64,000 nt of DNA from Vreelandella lutescens (GCF_014640815.1 NZ_BMHM01000001.1:558001-622000), one strand, 5' to 3'; counted from the stretch's first letter, positions 1 through 9,071 are shown. The notes: generated from the letters alone by a model not told the origin. Numbers and translations are program-made.

Positions 1-629
1 GTGCATGGCGCGAGGCGTGGAACGAGCTGCCGCTGGAATCCCGCGCTAAGATTAAAGCCCGCCAAGGCGTGCGCTACCACATGCTGGAAGCGCTCTGTGT
101 GGCCGACCCGGTGACGTTAGAACCCGTCGCGAAAGATGGCCGAACCATGGGCGAAATCTTGATGCGCGGCAATAACGTCATGAAGGGGTATCTCAAAAAC
201 GCCGAGGCGACGGAAAAAGCGCTAGAGGGTGGCTGGTACCACACCGGTGATTTAGCGGTATGGCACGCCGATGGCTATATCGAGATTAAAGACCGCTCGA
301 AAGATATCATCATCTCCGGCGGTGAAAATATCTCCACTATCGAAGTGGAAGATGCCATTTACAGCCATCCGGCGGTTGAAGAGGCGGCGGTGGTCGCTAA
401 ACCTGATGAAAAGTGGGGCGAAACACCCTGTGCGTTTGTTAAGTTGAAAATCGGCTACGGCGAAGTCACCGAGGCGGATATCATCGCCCACTGCCGTGAG
501 CACTTAGCGAGCTTTAAAGTGCCCAAAACGGTGATTTTTAGCGAGCTGCCGAAAACATCGACGGGCAAAATTCAAAAATTCGTGCTGCGCGAAGAAGCCA
601 AACAGCACCAGTCAGAGGAACAGCAATGA
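1..629 (+). CDS. Acyl-CoA synthetase (AMP-forming), C-terminal part
   Basis: The reading frame is already open at base 3, so the gene starts before the window and only about 208 C-terminal residues are present. Visible are the GWYHTGDL motif, the hinge-region Asp/Arg-Lys stretch ([15 protein letters not shown]) and the terminal TSTGK-I-Q motif with the lysine used for adenylate formation. These are standard for the ANL superfamily (acyl-CoA synthetases/fatty-acid ligases), which activate carboxylic acids with ATP and CoA. Chain length preference cannot be read. The stop overlaps the ATG of the following hydroxyacyl-CoA dehydrogenase (ATGA), so the two are translationally coupled and probably belong to one beta-oxidation operon. 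An internal GTG at base 69 is not the true start. Confidence 0.93.
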   Translation, partial: AWREAWNELPLESRAKIKARQGVRYHMLEALCVADPVTLEPVAKDGRTMGEILMRGNNVMKGYLKNAEATEKALEGGWYHTGDLAVWHADGYIEIKDRSKDIIISGGENISTIEVEDAIYSHPAVEEAAVVAKPDEKWGETPCAFVKLKIGYGEVTEADIIAHCREHLASFKVPKTVIFSELPKTSTGKIQKFVLREEAKQHQSEEQQ

Positions 630-1474
630 GCGAACAACGGATTGGCGTGGTAGGCGCAGGCACTATGGGGCAGGGCATTGCCCAAGTGGTAGCGGCCAGT
701 GGCTTTAACGTGCGGTTGTACGATGTCGCCGACGAGCAGCTCACTCGCGCTAAAGCAGCTATCGATAAAGGGCTTGAGAAGCTTGTTACCAAAGAGAAGA
801 TGACGGCAGAGGACAAGCAGAAAGCACTCGCTCGACTCTCTACCACCACGGCGTTAGATGCGCTCAGCGACTGCAGCGTGATTATCGAAGCCGCCCCCGA
901 GCAGCCCGCGCTAAAAGAGAAGCTGTTTCGCGATCTCAGCCATCTGAGCAGTGATGCCATTCTGGCCTCTAACACTTCCTCGTTGTCACTCACCCGCTTG
1001 GCCGCGGTGTGCGAGCGCCCTGAGCGAGTAGTGGGTATGCACTTCTTCAACCCAGTGCCGGTACTCAAGCTGGTGGAAGTAATTCGCGCTGAGCAAACCT
1101 CGGATGCCACCGTGGAGCGCATCGAAGCGCTGGCCAAAGCGCTGGGTAAAACCGCCGTGCCGGTAGGCGACGCGCCGGGCTTTGCCGTGAACCGTTTGCT
1201 AGTGCCGATGATTAACGAAGCTGCGTTTATCGTCCAGGAAGGCACTGCCACGCCGGAGGCCATCGATGAGGCCATGATGCTAGGTGCCGCCCACCCGATG
1301 GGGCCGCTGGCGCTGGCGGATTTGATTGGTCTAGATGTGTGCCTCGCGATTATGGACGTGCTGCAGGAAGGCTTTGGCGACCCCAAATATCGCCCCTGCC
1401 CGTTGCTCAAGCGCATGGTGGCTGCAGGCTACCTGGGCCGTAAGAGTGGCCGTGGGTTCTATATCTACGAGTAG
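626..1474 (+). CDS. 3-hydroxybutyryl-CoA / 3-hydroxyacyl-CoA dehydrogenase
   Basis: 282 residues, the full length of the single-domain 3HCDH family. It oxidises L-3-hydroxyacyl-CoA to 3-ketoacyl-CoA with NAD+. The N-terminal Rossmann motif GAGTMG lies at residues 10-15, the substrate serine in NTSSLS near 118, and the catalytic histidine in [10 protein letters not shown] at about 139; the C-terminal 3HCDH helical domain runs from about 185. The start codon overlaps the stop of the acyl-CoA synthetase by 4 bases and an enoyl-CoA hydratase follows, a beta-oxidation-like set. PaaH/Hbd-type specificity (phenylacetate or butanoate) is possible but not decidable here. Confidence 0.93.
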   Translation: MSEQRIGVVGAGTMGQGIAQVVAASGFNVRLYDVADEQLTRAKAAIDKGLEKLVTKEKMTAEDKQKALARLSTTTALDALSDCSVIIEAAPEQPALKEKLFRDLSHLSSDAILASNTSSLSLTRLAAVCERPERVVGMHFFNPVPVLKLVEVIRAEQTSDATVERIEALAKALGKTAVPVGDAPGFAVNRLLVPMINEAAFIVQEGTATPEAIDEAMMLGAAHPMGPLALADLIGLDVCLAIMDVLQEGFGDPKYRPCPLLKRMVAAGYLGRKSGRGFYIYE

Positions 1475-1583
1475 CCAGCTGCCGGATTGAAGCGCGACAA
1501 AAGAAGTGATTGCCACCCAACCAAGCGTTCGCTAGGGTTGAGTGGTAACCACTTCTACGCGCAATAACAATGAAGGAGCCACT

Positions 1584-2357
1584 ATGAGCGACGCAGTGAT
1601 CGAGAAGGTTGATAACGACGGCGTGGTACGCCTGACCATTAATCGCCCCAAAGCACTGAACGCGCTGAACAGCGACGTGCTCAGCGCTTTGGAAGCGCAT
1701 TTAGTTGAGCTTGAAGCGCACCCCAACCTGCGGGCGGTATTGATTACCGGTGCTGGGGAAAAATCCTTTGTGGCCGGGGCTGATATCACCGAAATGCGTG
1801 ATAAAACCCCCGAAGAGGCCCGCGCGTTTGCTAGCCAAGCGTTACGTACCATCAAGCGACTTGAAACGCTGCCCGTGCCGGTGGTCGCGCTGGTGAACGG
1901 GTTTTGCCTTGGCGGCGGCTGCGAACTGGCGCTGGCCTGCGACTGGGCAGTCGCCAGCGACAACGCGGTCTTCGGCCAGCCGGAAGTCCTGTTAGGTGTC
2001 ATTCCTGGCTTTGGCGGCACTCAGCGCCTGCCACGCCGAGTCGGCCCCGCTATGGCGATTGATTTGGTCACCACCGGGCGCAAAATCGATGCCCACGAAG
2101 CGCTGCGTATTGGCCTGGTTAACCGCGTAATGCCCCAGGCAGAGCTTGAGAGCTATGTGGAAGAGCTTACCAAACAGCTGAAGGGTAACGGGCCGCAGTC
2201 GGTCCGCGGGGCCAAACAAGCCGTCCACGACGGCATGGACCAAGACCTAGACAGCGCCCTGGCGCTAGAAACCAGCCTGTTCGCCTTCTGCTTTGCAGGT
2301 CAAGAGCAGAAAGAGGGCATGAGCGCTTTTGTCGAGAAGCGTAAACCCAACTTCTAA
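1584..2357 (+). CDS. Enoyl-CoA hydratase (crotonase family)
   Basis: 257 residues from the ATG at 1584, which has the ribosome site AAGGAG just upstream; a GTG in frame at 1542 would add 14 residues and lacks such a site. The crotonase oxyanion-hole segments are clear (SFVAGADI near 61-68; NGFCLGGGCELALACD near 105-120) and both catalytic glutamates are present, E114 and E134 (in QPEVLLGVIPGFGG). It hydrates trans-2-enoyl-CoA to 3-hydroxyacyl-CoA, the substrate of the preceding dehydrogenase. It is about 110 bases downstream of that gene and is followed by a strong terminator at 2403, so it closes the operon. Confidence 0.93.
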   Translation: MSDAVIEKVDNDGVVRLTINRPKALNALNSDVLSALEAHLVELEAHPNLRAVLITGAGEKSFVAGADITEMRDKTPEEARAFASQALRTIKRLETLPVPVVALVNGFCLGGGCELALACDWAVASDNAVFGQPEVLLGVIPGFGGTQRLPRRVGPAMAIDLVTTGRKIDAHEALRIGLVNRVMPQAELESYVEELTKQLKGNGPQSVRGAKQAVHDGMDQDLDSALALETSLFAFCFAGQEQKEGMSAFVEKRKPNF

Positions 2358-2402
2358 GCTCTCTTTTTTCTAAGTTCTCTTTTTTCGAGTTTTACTTATT
2401 TG

Positions 2403-2434
2403 AGGGGTGGCGCATGCGTCACCCCTTATTTTAT
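2403..2434 (+). terminator. Rho-independent terminator after the acyl-CoA operon
   Basis: The stem AGGGGTG / CACCCCT encloses the self-complementary CGCATGCG and is followed by TATTTTATT. It lies 45 bases after the enoyl-CoA hydratase stop and before the LysE exporter gene. Confidence 0.7.
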
Positions 2435-2474
2435 TCTCAGGCTTACTATTTCTTAATATGCCGGAGTGACCGCG

Positions 2475-3092
2475 ATGCAGTGGGCCGCCTTTCTTCTCGC
2501 CGCGCTGGGCTTTGCCTATTTACCCGGGCCTGCGATGTTATACACCGCTGCACAAACGCTGGGGCGTGGTCGGCGAGCAGGATGGCTGGCGGTGGCTGGG
2601 GTGCATCTTGGTTGCTATGTGCATGTCATCGCCGCTGCATTGGGGTTGGCACTGCTGTTTGCGGCCATTCCACCTGCCTATCTGGCGATGAAAATCATCG
2701 GCGGGCTCTATTTGCTCTGGATGGGGGTGCGCTTATGGCAACAAGGCATTCGCACGAGCGGTGAGGAGCTCCCGCTCGCGACCACCAGGCGGGTACTGCG
2801 CGATAGCTTTTTGGTGGAAGTGCTAAACCCCAAAACGGCGCTTTTCTTCGTGGCGTTTCTGCCGCAATTTGTGCAGCCCGATATTGCCATGCCGGTCGCG
2901 TGGCAACTGCTTTGGTTAGGCATTGCTACCAATGTGCTGTTCTCATCAGCGGATGTGGTGGTGGTGCTATTGGCCAGCCCGCTTCGCGCATGGCTGCAAA
3001 CGTCCCATGGCTCTTCCAGGTTGATTCAACGAATTGGCGGAGGGGTATTAATGGGACTCGGAAGTAATACGTTGGTCCAGGCAGCACGGTAG
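2475..3092 (+). CDS. LysE/RhtB-family amino-acid exporter
   Basis: About 205 residues, six hydrophobic segments, and the LysE-type opening (AALGFAYLPGPAMLYTAAQT) with the conserved PGPA near residues 18-21; NPKTALFF near 118-125 is the second family landmark. Members export amino acids or related metabolites across the inner membrane. The ATG at 2475 is preferred over the GTG at 2466 because CCGGAG sits 8 bases before it. Substrate is unknown. It is a single gene between a terminator and a GST gene 37 bases downstream that has its own ribosome site. Confidence 0.88.
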   Translation: MQWAAFLLAALGFAYLPGPAMLYTAAQTLGRGRRAGWLAVAGVHLGCYVHVIAAALGLALLFAAIPPAYLAMKIIGGLYLLWMGVRLWQQGIRTSGEELPLATTRRVLRDSFLVEVLNPKTALFFVAFLPQFVQPDIAMPVAWQLLWLGIATNVLFSSADVVVVLLASPLRAWLQTSHGSSRLIQRIGGGVLMGLGSNTLVQAAR

Positions 3093-3129
3093 GGCCAGTC
3101 ACTGTGATGTTCACCGTAAGGAGCGCGGC

Positions 3130-3828
3130 ATGTTTGATCTGTATATCGCTAATAAGAACTACTCTTCCTGGTCACTTCGCCCTTGGGTGCTGCTGAAAGC
3201 GCTGGAGATCCCCTTTAACGAGCATTTAATGCCTTTTGAAGGTGGGTTCGGGGAGAGTCACACCACGTTTAAGCGCTTTTCGCCGTCTGGCTTAGTGCCG
3301 TGCCTGGTGGATAACGATCACAATGTCGCCGTGTGGGACTCGCTGGCGATTGTAGAGTACGTGGCAGAAACACACCCGAACGTATGGCCGCAAGCGCGTG
3401 AGGCGCGGGCCTGGGCGCGCTCCGCCAGTGCCGAGATGCATAGCGGCTTTGGCGCGTTGCGGGATGAGTGTTCCATGAACTGTGGCGTGCGCGTGGCGAT
3501 GAATGAACTCTCTCCTGGCCTTAACAGCAACTTGGCGCGTTTAGATGCGCTGTGGCAGGAGGGGCTTGCGCGTTTTGGCGGCCCGTTTCTGGCAGGTGAG
3601 CGCTTTACCGCGGTAGATGCGTTTTACGCCCCGGTGGCGTTTCGGATACAAACCTTCAACCTGCCGCTGAGTGAAGCCTCCCTCGCTTATGTGCAGCGCC
3701 TGTTAGCCCTACCCGCCATGCAGGAGTGGTACGAGGCTGCGCTGAAAGAGACATGGCGTGAGCCGATGCATGAAGAAGAAACAGTGAAGCATGCCACCCT
3801 GCTGAGTGACGAACGCGCGATAGGGTAG
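3130..3828 (+). CDS. Glutathione S-transferase family protein
   Basis: 232 residues with an N-terminal thioredoxin-fold GST domain (opening LYIANKNYSSWSLRPWVLL, with SSWS around residues 12-15 as candidate glutathione-binding serines) and an all-helical C-terminal domain. The opening resembles the YfcF/maleylacetoacetate-isomerase-like subgroup. It is probably a cytosolic glutathione-dependent transferase or peroxidase; the substrate is not predictable. The start has a clear AAGGAG 8 bases upstream. Confidence 0.87.
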   Translation: MFDLYIANKNYSSWSLRPWVLLKALEIPFNEHLMPFEGGFGESHTTFKRFSPSGLVPCLVDNDHNVAVWDSLAIVEYVAETHPNVWPQAREARAWARSASAEMHSGFGALRDECSMNCGVRVAMNELSPGLNSNLARLDALWQEGLARFGGPFLAGERFTAVDAFYAPVAFRIQTFNLPLSEASLAYVQRLLALPAMQEWYEAALKETWREPMHEEETVKHATLLSDERAIG

Positions 3829-3914
3829 TGCGCAGCGCGTGGATGGCTGCGCGGTGATCACACAAATCCGCTACACTGGCGCGCATATCACTAGAGAATG
3901 TTGAGATTCATGTT

Positions 3915-4454
3915 ATGGCGCTAAGTGCGACCCCTTATAAAGTCGACGTTAACCTGACCGACCTGGATCGCAACGTTTATGAAACGTTGCGGTTCACGGT
4001 GGCCCGCCACCCCTCTGAAACAGAAGAACGTCTGTGCTCCCGGCTGATTGCTTATATCCTGTGGTACAGCGAATCGCTGGCATTCGGGCGGGGGCTGTCT
4101 GATGTTGATGAGCCTGCGCTTTGGGAAAAAAGCCTGGATGGCCGAGTGCTGCACTGGATAGAGGTCGGTTTGCCCGACGCCGAGCGCTTAACCTGGTGTT
4201 CGCGCCGCGCTGAGCGAGTCTCGCTGCTGGCGTATGGCCGCGTGGATATTTGGGAAAGCAAGGTGCTGCCCGCCGTCGCCTCGTTGAAAAATGTTCATGT
4301 GGCAGGGCTGCCTCAAGAGGCACTGGCCACCGTGGCGGCAAACCTACCGCGGGCGATTAACTGGGCTGTGATGATTAGCGATGGTTCGCTGTTTATCACC
4401 GATGAAAATGGCCAGCACGAGATTACTCCGCAGTGGCTATTACGGGAGCGATAG
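3915..4454 (+). CDS. yaeQ: YaeQ family protein
   Basis: 179 residues, the standard length for YaeQ. The N-terminal KVDVNLTDLDRNVYE and the central WIEVGLPDAERLTWCSRRAERV are family hallmarks. YaeQ proteins have a compact PD-(D/E)XK nuclease-like fold according to family knowledge; no catalytic activity is established, and a link to RfaH-type transcription elongation has been proposed for the E. coli protein. It stands alone, followed by a perfect 12-bp inverted repeat at 4477. Confidence 0.9.
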   Translation: MALSATPYKVDVNLTDLDRNVYETLRFTVARHPSETEERLCSRLIAYILWYSESLAFGRGLSDVDEPALWEKSLDGRVLHWIEVGLPDAERLTWCSRRAERVSLLAYGRVDIWESKVLPAVASLKNVHVAGLPQEALATVAANLPRAINWAVMISDGSLFITDENGQHEITPQWLLRER

Positions 4455-4476
4455 GGATTCCTGTGCTAGTTTTTAA

Positions 4477-4503
4477 ATGACGAACTGGTCGCCAGTTCGT
4501 CAT
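4477..4503. repeat. Perfect 12-bp inverted repeat, 3-nt loop
   Basis: ATGACGAACTGG and CCAGTTCGTCAT flank TCG. It lies 23 bases after yaeQ. There is no T-run on the + side and only a short TTTAAAAA run on the minus side, so it may act as an mRNA 3'-end stabiliser, a poor terminator or a protein site. Confidence 0.6.
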
Positions 4504-4594
4504 CACAAGGAAGTGTTTCCAGGCTGGACAGTGCATTACATAAAGTAGCTTGCTATCTATTTGCATGATTACATACAATCAGCAATGTTTGTTG

Positions 4595-4610
4595 CCCCCC
4601 CCCCGATAAT
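4595..4610 (+). promoter_or_regulatory. Ten-cytosine tract abutting a -10-like GATAAT
   Basis: An uninterrupted run of ten C (4595-4604) directly precedes GATAAT (4605-4610), about 42 bases before the lipid A deacylase start. TTTGTTG lies just upstream of the tract. If GATAAT is the -10 element, the C run fills most of the -35/-10 spacer, where length changes by slippage could alter promoter strength. The tract is seen directly; the promoter role is inferred. Confidence 0.45.
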
Positions 4611-4651
4611 GTGCTGCCTACCTGTCCAGCCTTTAACTCAAGGAATGAGCC

Positions 4652-5671
4652 ATGACTCTGTCTGTCATCCATCGTAGAGACCCAGCCCCTAAAGCCGTCT
4701 TTTATAAAGCTTTGCTGCCGTTGGTACTACCGTTGAGCCTGCTGCCCGCTGTCGCATCAGCCGACGATAGTGCGCTTTCTATTAAGCTTGAAAACGATGG
4801 ACTCGCCAGCAGCGATGATGGCCACTTTACCAGTGGCTTTGAGCTGAACTGGATGTTTACCCCCGAACCGCAAAGCTGGACACAGCGCTTAGCGGCTGCG
4901 TTGCCTGACAGCATTATTAGCCAGGCAGATCGCGCCTCTTACCGCTTAGTACACCAAATTTATACGCCCAATGTGATTGAGCGTCGCGAGCTGATTGAAG
5001 ATGATCGCCCTTACGCAGGTTTAGTGTATGGCGGTGTGTCACTTTATGAAGATAAGCCGATGGGACGTTGGCAGCAGGCGACCGACCTACACTTAGATGT
5101 TGGTTTAGTGGGGCCTTCTTCGCAGGCGGATAGCATTCAGCGCGAGGTACACCGCGTGACTGAAAGCGACCGACCGCGTGGCTGGCGCAACCAGCTAGGC
5201 GATGAAGCTATCGTTAACCTGACCATGCGCCGCCAGTGGTGGCACGATACCCCCTTGGCAGGTAAGCAGTTCTCCCACGGCCCCAGCGTCGGTGCCGCAC
5301 TGGGCAACTTGCACACCTATGCCAGTGCGGGTTACAGCGTGCGCTGGGGGGATGATGCCCAAGGTATTCCCACGCTGACGCCTAACCCGGGTAGCCGCCA
5401 TTACATTAACGGCACTAGCGGTTGGCAGTGGTACCTGTTCGCTAACGTAGAAGGGTACTACATGGCTCATAACCTGACGCTGGATGGCAATACCATCCGC
5501 GATAGTCACTCGGTGGATCGCAACGAGTGGATTGCAGAAGCCTCTGCTGGGTTAGCGCTGGCCTGGGAAGATTGGCAGGTGACCTACGCTGCCGTTCAGC
5601 GTACCCGCGAATTTGATGGTCAGGATGAGCAGGATAAATTTGGCGCACTGACGCTGACCAAACGTTTCTAG
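4652..5671 (+). CDS. LpxR-type lipid A deacylase (outer membrane)
   Basis: 339 residues matching the LpxR/DUF2219 family, outer-membrane beta-barrel enzymes that remove the 3'-acyloxyacyl chain from lipid A. The N-terminus (to about residue 37, ending VASADDS) is an export signal with a long polar start. The mature protein begins with the diagnostic LENDGLAS...FTSGFEL stretch holding the Asn/Asp pair near the family active site, then DDRPYAGLVYGGVSLYE, and ends LTLTKRF with a terminal Phe typical of barrel proteins. AAGGA precedes the ATG. The poly-C tract upstream suggests variable expression. A conserved hypothetical gene follows. Confidence 0.87.
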   Translation: MTLSVIHRRDPAPKAVFYKALLPLVLPLSLLPAVASADDSALSIKLENDGLASSDDGHFTSGFELNWMFTPEPQSWTQRLAAALPDSIISQADRASYRLVHQIYTPNVIERRELIEDDRPYAGLVYGGVSLYEDKPMGRWQQATDLHLDVGLVGPSSQADSIQREVHRVTESDRPRGWRNQLGDEAIVNLTMRRQWWHDTPLAGKQFSHGPSVGAALGNLHTYASAGYSVRWGDDAQGIPTLTPNPGSRHYINGTSGWQWYLFANVEGYYMAHNLTLDGNTIRDSHSVDRNEWIAEASAGLALAWEDWQVTYAAVQRTREFDGQDEQDKFGALTLTKRF

Positions 5672-5728
5672 GTCATCCATCCATATTAACGATACGCAGC
5701 GGCCAGTGGCTGTGTAAGGTGAAACGAG

Positions 5729-6049
5729 ATGGCAAATAAGTACCCTCATACACCGGATGGCCGCTACTTCGTTGCCAAAAATCGACTCTGGCGCTGTACG
5801 GACCCACGCCTAACGGCCGAAGAAAAACGCGGCCATGTTAAAGCGCTGATGAAGGCCCGCCGAGCAGTGCGTAGCGCCCAGCAGCAGAACGATGAAGAGG
5901 CGCTTGGCCAAGCGCGTGAGGCCGTGCAGGAAGCCAAAGAGGCACTAGGTGAGCGCGGCCCGGTATGGTGGCAAGACGGTGCACCGGATGAGGGTGGCCT
6001 TGCCCCGCACAATAGCTCGTATGCCTCGTGGTGGGCATCGCACGTCTAA
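5729..6049 (+). CDS. Conserved hypothetical protein, small, Trp-rich ends
   Basis: 106 residues. I recognise it only as a type of small conserved protein of proteobacteria with no named function. It opens with PHTPDGRYFVAKNRLWRCTDP, has a charged, probably helical middle (about 31-75, rich in Ala, Arg, Glu and Gln) and ends with WWQDGAP and SSYASWWASHV. No signal peptide or membrane segment. AAGGTG lies upstream of the ATG. Confidence 0.75.
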   Translation: MANKYPHTPDGRYFVAKNRLWRCTDPRLTAEEKRGHVKALMKARRAVRSAQQQNDEEALGQAREAVQEAKEALGERGPVWWQDGAPDEGGLAPHNSSYASWWASHV

Positions 6050-6136
6050 TCCATGGTTGTTCTTACCGGATGGCCGTTCACGGGCAGCGAGCACAGTGGT
6101 AATCTTCGCCCCTTTCTTAACGCGTAAGGGCGACCT

Positions 6137-6454
6137 GTGAACATTAAAGCTGACCTATCGATTCTAGACATTATTGGCCACCTGCTTATCTGGGTGTTGC
6201 TCACCATTATTACCTTGGGTATTGCGCTGTTTTTCTTCCCTTACTCGTTTGCCCGCTTTGTCATCAACCGCACTCGCGTGGTGGATAACGCTACCGGTGT
6301 GGAGCGGAAAATGGTCTGTGATATCAATATCTTCAGCAATATTGGTCACATCATTTTATGGATGGTGATCTCGTTTCTGACCCTGGGACTTGGCTATATC
6401 TTCTACTTCTACCGGGTGTGGAACTACGCGTTGAATAACTCTCGCCTGCAGTAA
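6137..6454 (+). CDS. Small membrane protein with duplicated hydrophobic halves
   Basis: 105 residues starting at GTG with TAAGGG upstream. Two similar halves are visible: residues about 5-45 (ILDIIGHLLIWVLLTIITLGIALFFFPY) and about 62-100 (NIFSNIGHIILWMVISFLTLGLGYIFYFY), each a long hydrophobic hairpin followed by a basic or aromatic segment. This is an internal duplication like that of the DUF6693/YjgN-type membrane proteins; function unknown. A strong terminator follows. Confidence 0.75.
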   Translation: MNIKADLSILDIIGHLLIWVLLTIITLGIALFFFPYSFARFVINRTRVVDNATGVERKMVCDINIFSNIGHIILWMVISFLTLGLGYIFYFYRVWNYALNNSRLQ

Positions 6455-6487
6455 TGTCAGCCCCCTTGTAAGCGAAGAGCCCCTTGT

Positions 6488-6522
6488 ACTGCCTGCCGAC
6501 CTCCGGCAGGCAGTCATTTTTT
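6488..6522 (+). terminator. Rho-independent terminator
   Basis: ACTGCCTGCCG / CGGCAGGCAGT with loop ACCTC, followed by CATTTTTT. It separates the small membrane protein gene from the TonB receptor. Confidence 0.85.
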
Positions 6523-6617
6523 GAGAAATATTTGCATTAACGCATCTTCCTGTCCGGCTCAACTCACCTTTCGCCTCCGTTGACATCCTTTGTATAGCCT
6601 CCTATATTTGCGCGAAT

Positions 6618-6636
6618 AAAAATTACTATCATTAAC
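6618..6636 (-). promoter_or_regulatory. Fur-box-like site upstream of TonB receptor
   Basis: Read on the minus strand, GTTAATGATAGTAATTTTT agrees with the 19-base Fur consensus GATAATGATAATCATTATC at 14 of 19 positions by my count. It lies 28 bases before the receptor start, where a repressor would block the promoter. Iron repression is inferred. Confidence 0.6.
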
Positions 6637-6664
6637 ATTAATATTCGCTCTGGGATCTTATACG

Positions 6665-8764
6665 ATGAACAATGTAGTGTCGTTTCGACTGCGCACGCTG
6701 AGCGTCGCGGTTGCCTTAGCCTCGGTTGCTGCTGTGCCGGTAGTCTATGCACAAGAGAGCAGCGTCAATCTGGATACAGTTGAAGTCACCGCTGAATCGG
6801 CCGGTCTTTATGGGTACAGCGATGCTGAGCGGGAGCCGTCTGTAGGCAAGCTGGATGTGCCGCTGGCCGAGCAGCCTTACTCCATGTCAGTGATCGACCA
6901 AGAGTTTATTCAGGAGAGCGGTGCCAAAAACATTCAAGATGCGCTGCTGTATACCCCCGGCGTGTATGCGGGTAACTTCGGTTTTGATACTCGTGGCGAC
7001 AGCGCTAAAGTGCGCGGACTTGATGCAGGCCGCTATTTGGATGGCCTGCGCCAAGTGTACGGCTCTTACAACACCGTGCGGACCAACGTGTACGCGCTGG
7101 AGAGCGTAGAGGTGCTGCGCGGACCATCTTCCATGCTGTACGGCCAAGCGGATTTGGGCGGTATTATCAACGGCGTCTCTAAACTGCCCCAGGAAGAGCG
7201 CAGCGGCGAGGTTTGGGCGCAGTACGGCTCCTACGACCGCAGGCAGCTGGCGTTGGATGTGACCGGGGCCGCTGACGAAGAGGGCGAATTTCTTTATCGC
7301 CTCGTCGCATTAACCCGCGATAGCGATACCCAAGTCGATCATGTTGAAGATGACGGCTACCTGTTTGCGCCGTCGTTTACGTGGCGCCCCAACGACGCTA
7401 CCAGCATTACCCTGCTGCTCAATCGTCAGGAAAACAAAGGCCAGGTGTCGGCACAGTTTCTTCCCCAGGCGGGCACGTTAGAGTCGGGTTCTCTGGGTTT
7501 TATTGGCTCTGAGCGCTTTGTTGGCGAGCCGGGCTGGGACCGCTACGACCGGGAAAAAACCGAAACCACGCTGTTTGTTGATCATCAGCTCAACGACAGC
7601 TGGGCGTTTGCAGCCACCGCACGCTATACCGATTCCAGCACGGAAACCCGCGAGCACTGGGTGAATATCCCCAGCGCGCCCGATGCTAACGGTAATGTGA
7701 ACCGCACGATTTTTATGGCCGACGCCCAAACACGCATTCTTAATATGGATGCGCGCTTGGAAGGCGAGTTTGCGCTCGGCAGTACCCAGCACACTCTAGT
7801 GGCGGGTATTGACCGTCAGGATGCGCGCTGGTCAGAGGATAACTACAGTTCGGTAGTCAGCGGTGGCGGCTTGTTTAACGTCTACAACCCGCAGTACGGG
7901 AATCTTCAGCTGGGTTCACTGAACCCGACTGACCGCCCGGATAATGAGATTGAGCAAGTAGGCATCTACTTGGCGGACCATATTGAAGTAGGCCCCGTGG
8001 TGGTATCGGCAGGCCTGCGCCGTGACTGGGCAGAGAACCGCACGCTGGCGCTTTCTGGCCCCGATACGGTGAGTGATGAAGGTGAAACCACCGGCCGGCT
8101 GGGGCTGATGTATCGCTTCGATAATGGCTTCTCACCCTATGTCAGCTACTCCGAAGCGTTCGCCATGAACTTGGGCACCGACGGTACGGCCAACCCGAGC
8201 CCCTTGAAACCAACTACCGGCGATCAGGAGGAGATTGGCTTTAAGTACGTATCCCCGGATCAGTCGCTGGCCGTGAGTGCGGCGTACTTTGATATTACTC
8301 AGCAAAACCGCATTAGCGACGGCGTTACTCCGGGTGGCGTAGAGCAAGTGGGGGCGGTGGTAGATGGCTGGGAGCTACAGGTGAATAAGCGCTGGCAGCA
8401 GTTTGAAACCCAGGTCGCATACACTAACTTAAACGCCAAAAACGACGGTACCGGTATTCGCTTGCCGTATGTGGCCGAAGAGCAGGCTTCTTGGTGGAAC
8501 CGCCTGTATGTGGGGAATAACTGGCGTGTTGGGGCGGGCGTTCGCTATGTGGGCGACAACGTTGGCTTTGGCGGTGCGCCGGTGGTGCCTTCCAGCACGC
8601 TGTATGATGCGATGGTGGGCTATACCCTGGGCGAGTGGGACTTCTCCGTAGACCTGAAAAACGCCACCGATGAGGAGTACATCTCTTGGTGCCGCTATGA
8701 CGGTGGTGACTGTGGCTACGGCGACCGTCGTAGCGTGACGGCCAACGTGCGCTATCAGTTTTAA
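6665..8764 (+). CDS. TonB-dependent siderophore receptor
   Basis: 699 residues: signal peptide 1-29 (cut after VVYA), a plug domain with TPGVYAGNFG near residues 96-105 and VRGLDAGRYLDGLR, the conserved LESVEVLRGPSSMLYGQ near 148-164, and a 22-strand barrel ending SVTANVRYQF with terminal Phe. This is the pattern of ferric-siderophore receptors (FhuA/FpvA-like), which bind iron chelates outside and import them with TonB-ExbBD energy. The Fur-like site in the promoter supports iron control. No siderophore synthesis or transport genes are adjacent, so it may take up a xenosiderophore. The ligand is unknown. Confidence 0.93.
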   Translation: MNNVVSFRLRTLSVAVALASVAAVPVVYAQESSVNLDTVEVTAESAGLYGYSDAEREPSVGKLDVPLAEQPYSMSVIDQEFIQESGAKNIQDALLYTPGVYAGNFGFDTRGDSAKVRGLDAGRYLDGLRQVYGSYNTVRTNVYALESVEVLRGPSSMLYGQADLGGIINGVSKLPQEERSGEVWAQYGSYDRRQLALDVTGAADEEGEFLYRLVALTRDSDTQVDHVEDDGYLFAPSFTWRPNDATSITLLLNRQENKGQVSAQFLPQAGTLESGSLGFIGSERFVGEPGWDRYDREKTETTLFVDHQLNDSWAFAATARYTDSSTETREHWVNIPSAPDANGNVNRTIFMADAQTRILNMDARLEGEFALGSTQHTLVAGIDRQDARWSEDNYSSVVSGGGLFNVYNPQYGNLQLGSLNPTDRPDNEIEQVGIYLADHIEVGPVVVSAGLRRDWAENRTLALSGPDTVSDEGETTGRLGLMYRFDNGFSPYVSYSEAFAMNLGTDGTANPSPLKPTTGDQEEIGFKYVSPDQSLAVSAAYFDITQQNRISDGVTPGGVEQVGAVVDGWELQVNKRWQQFETQVAYTNLNAKNDGTGIRLPYVAEEQASWWNRLYVGNNWRVGAGVRYVGDNVGFGGAPVVPSSTLYDAMVGYTLGEWDFSVDLKNATDEEYISWCRYDGGDCGYGDRRSVTANVRYQF

Positions 8765-8780
8765 CGCATCATGACATAAC

Positions 8781-8816
8781 AAACGGGGCCTGCGATGAGC
8801 AGGCCCCGTTTGTTTG
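8781..8816. terminator. Bidirectional terminator between convergent genes
   Basis: A perfect 13-bp stem AAACGGGGCCTGC / GCAGGCCCCGTTT with loop GATGA, flanked by A and T residues on both sides. It lies between the TonB receptor (+) and the DUF2798 gene (-). Confidence 0.85.
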
Positions 8817-8840
8817 ATGAGGCGCAGTGAGTGAACGGCG

Positions 8841-9071
8841 TTAGTGCGGCTGCTTGATCAGTAGCTTCACCAACCGCCGCACGATGGGGGAGACCAAGTT
8901 GATCACCGGAAGCGCGACGGCAAAGGCAAACAGCCACGCCTTAAGCCAAATCACCACAATCCCCTCCACAAGCCCCACGTTATACAGCGTAATCACCAGC
9001 GACATAATGCATGACATAAACAGTGCCATCAGGCATGAAAATATCAGCTGGGCGTATTTCGGATCGAACAT
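8841..9071 (-). CDS. DUF2798-type small membrane protein
   Basis: 76 residues with two membrane segments (about 8-30 and 40-62) and a basic C-terminus. The pattern KYAQLIFSCLMALFMSCIMS fits the DUF2798 family of two-helix inner-membrane proteins of unknown function. AGGAAAA precedes the ATG. It is about 20 bases from the YghU-like gene and probably co-transcribed with it. Confidence 0.72.
   Translation of the reverse strand: MFDPKYAQLIFSCLMALFMSCIMSLVITLYNVGLVEGIVVIWLKAWLFAFAVALPVINLVSPIVRRLVKLLIKQPH

Noticed and set aside
538..1416. 292-codon minus-strand open frame across the dehydrogenase gene
   Set aside because: It is Ser/Ala/Thr-rich shadow translation opposite a clear 3HCDH gene; no domain is visible.
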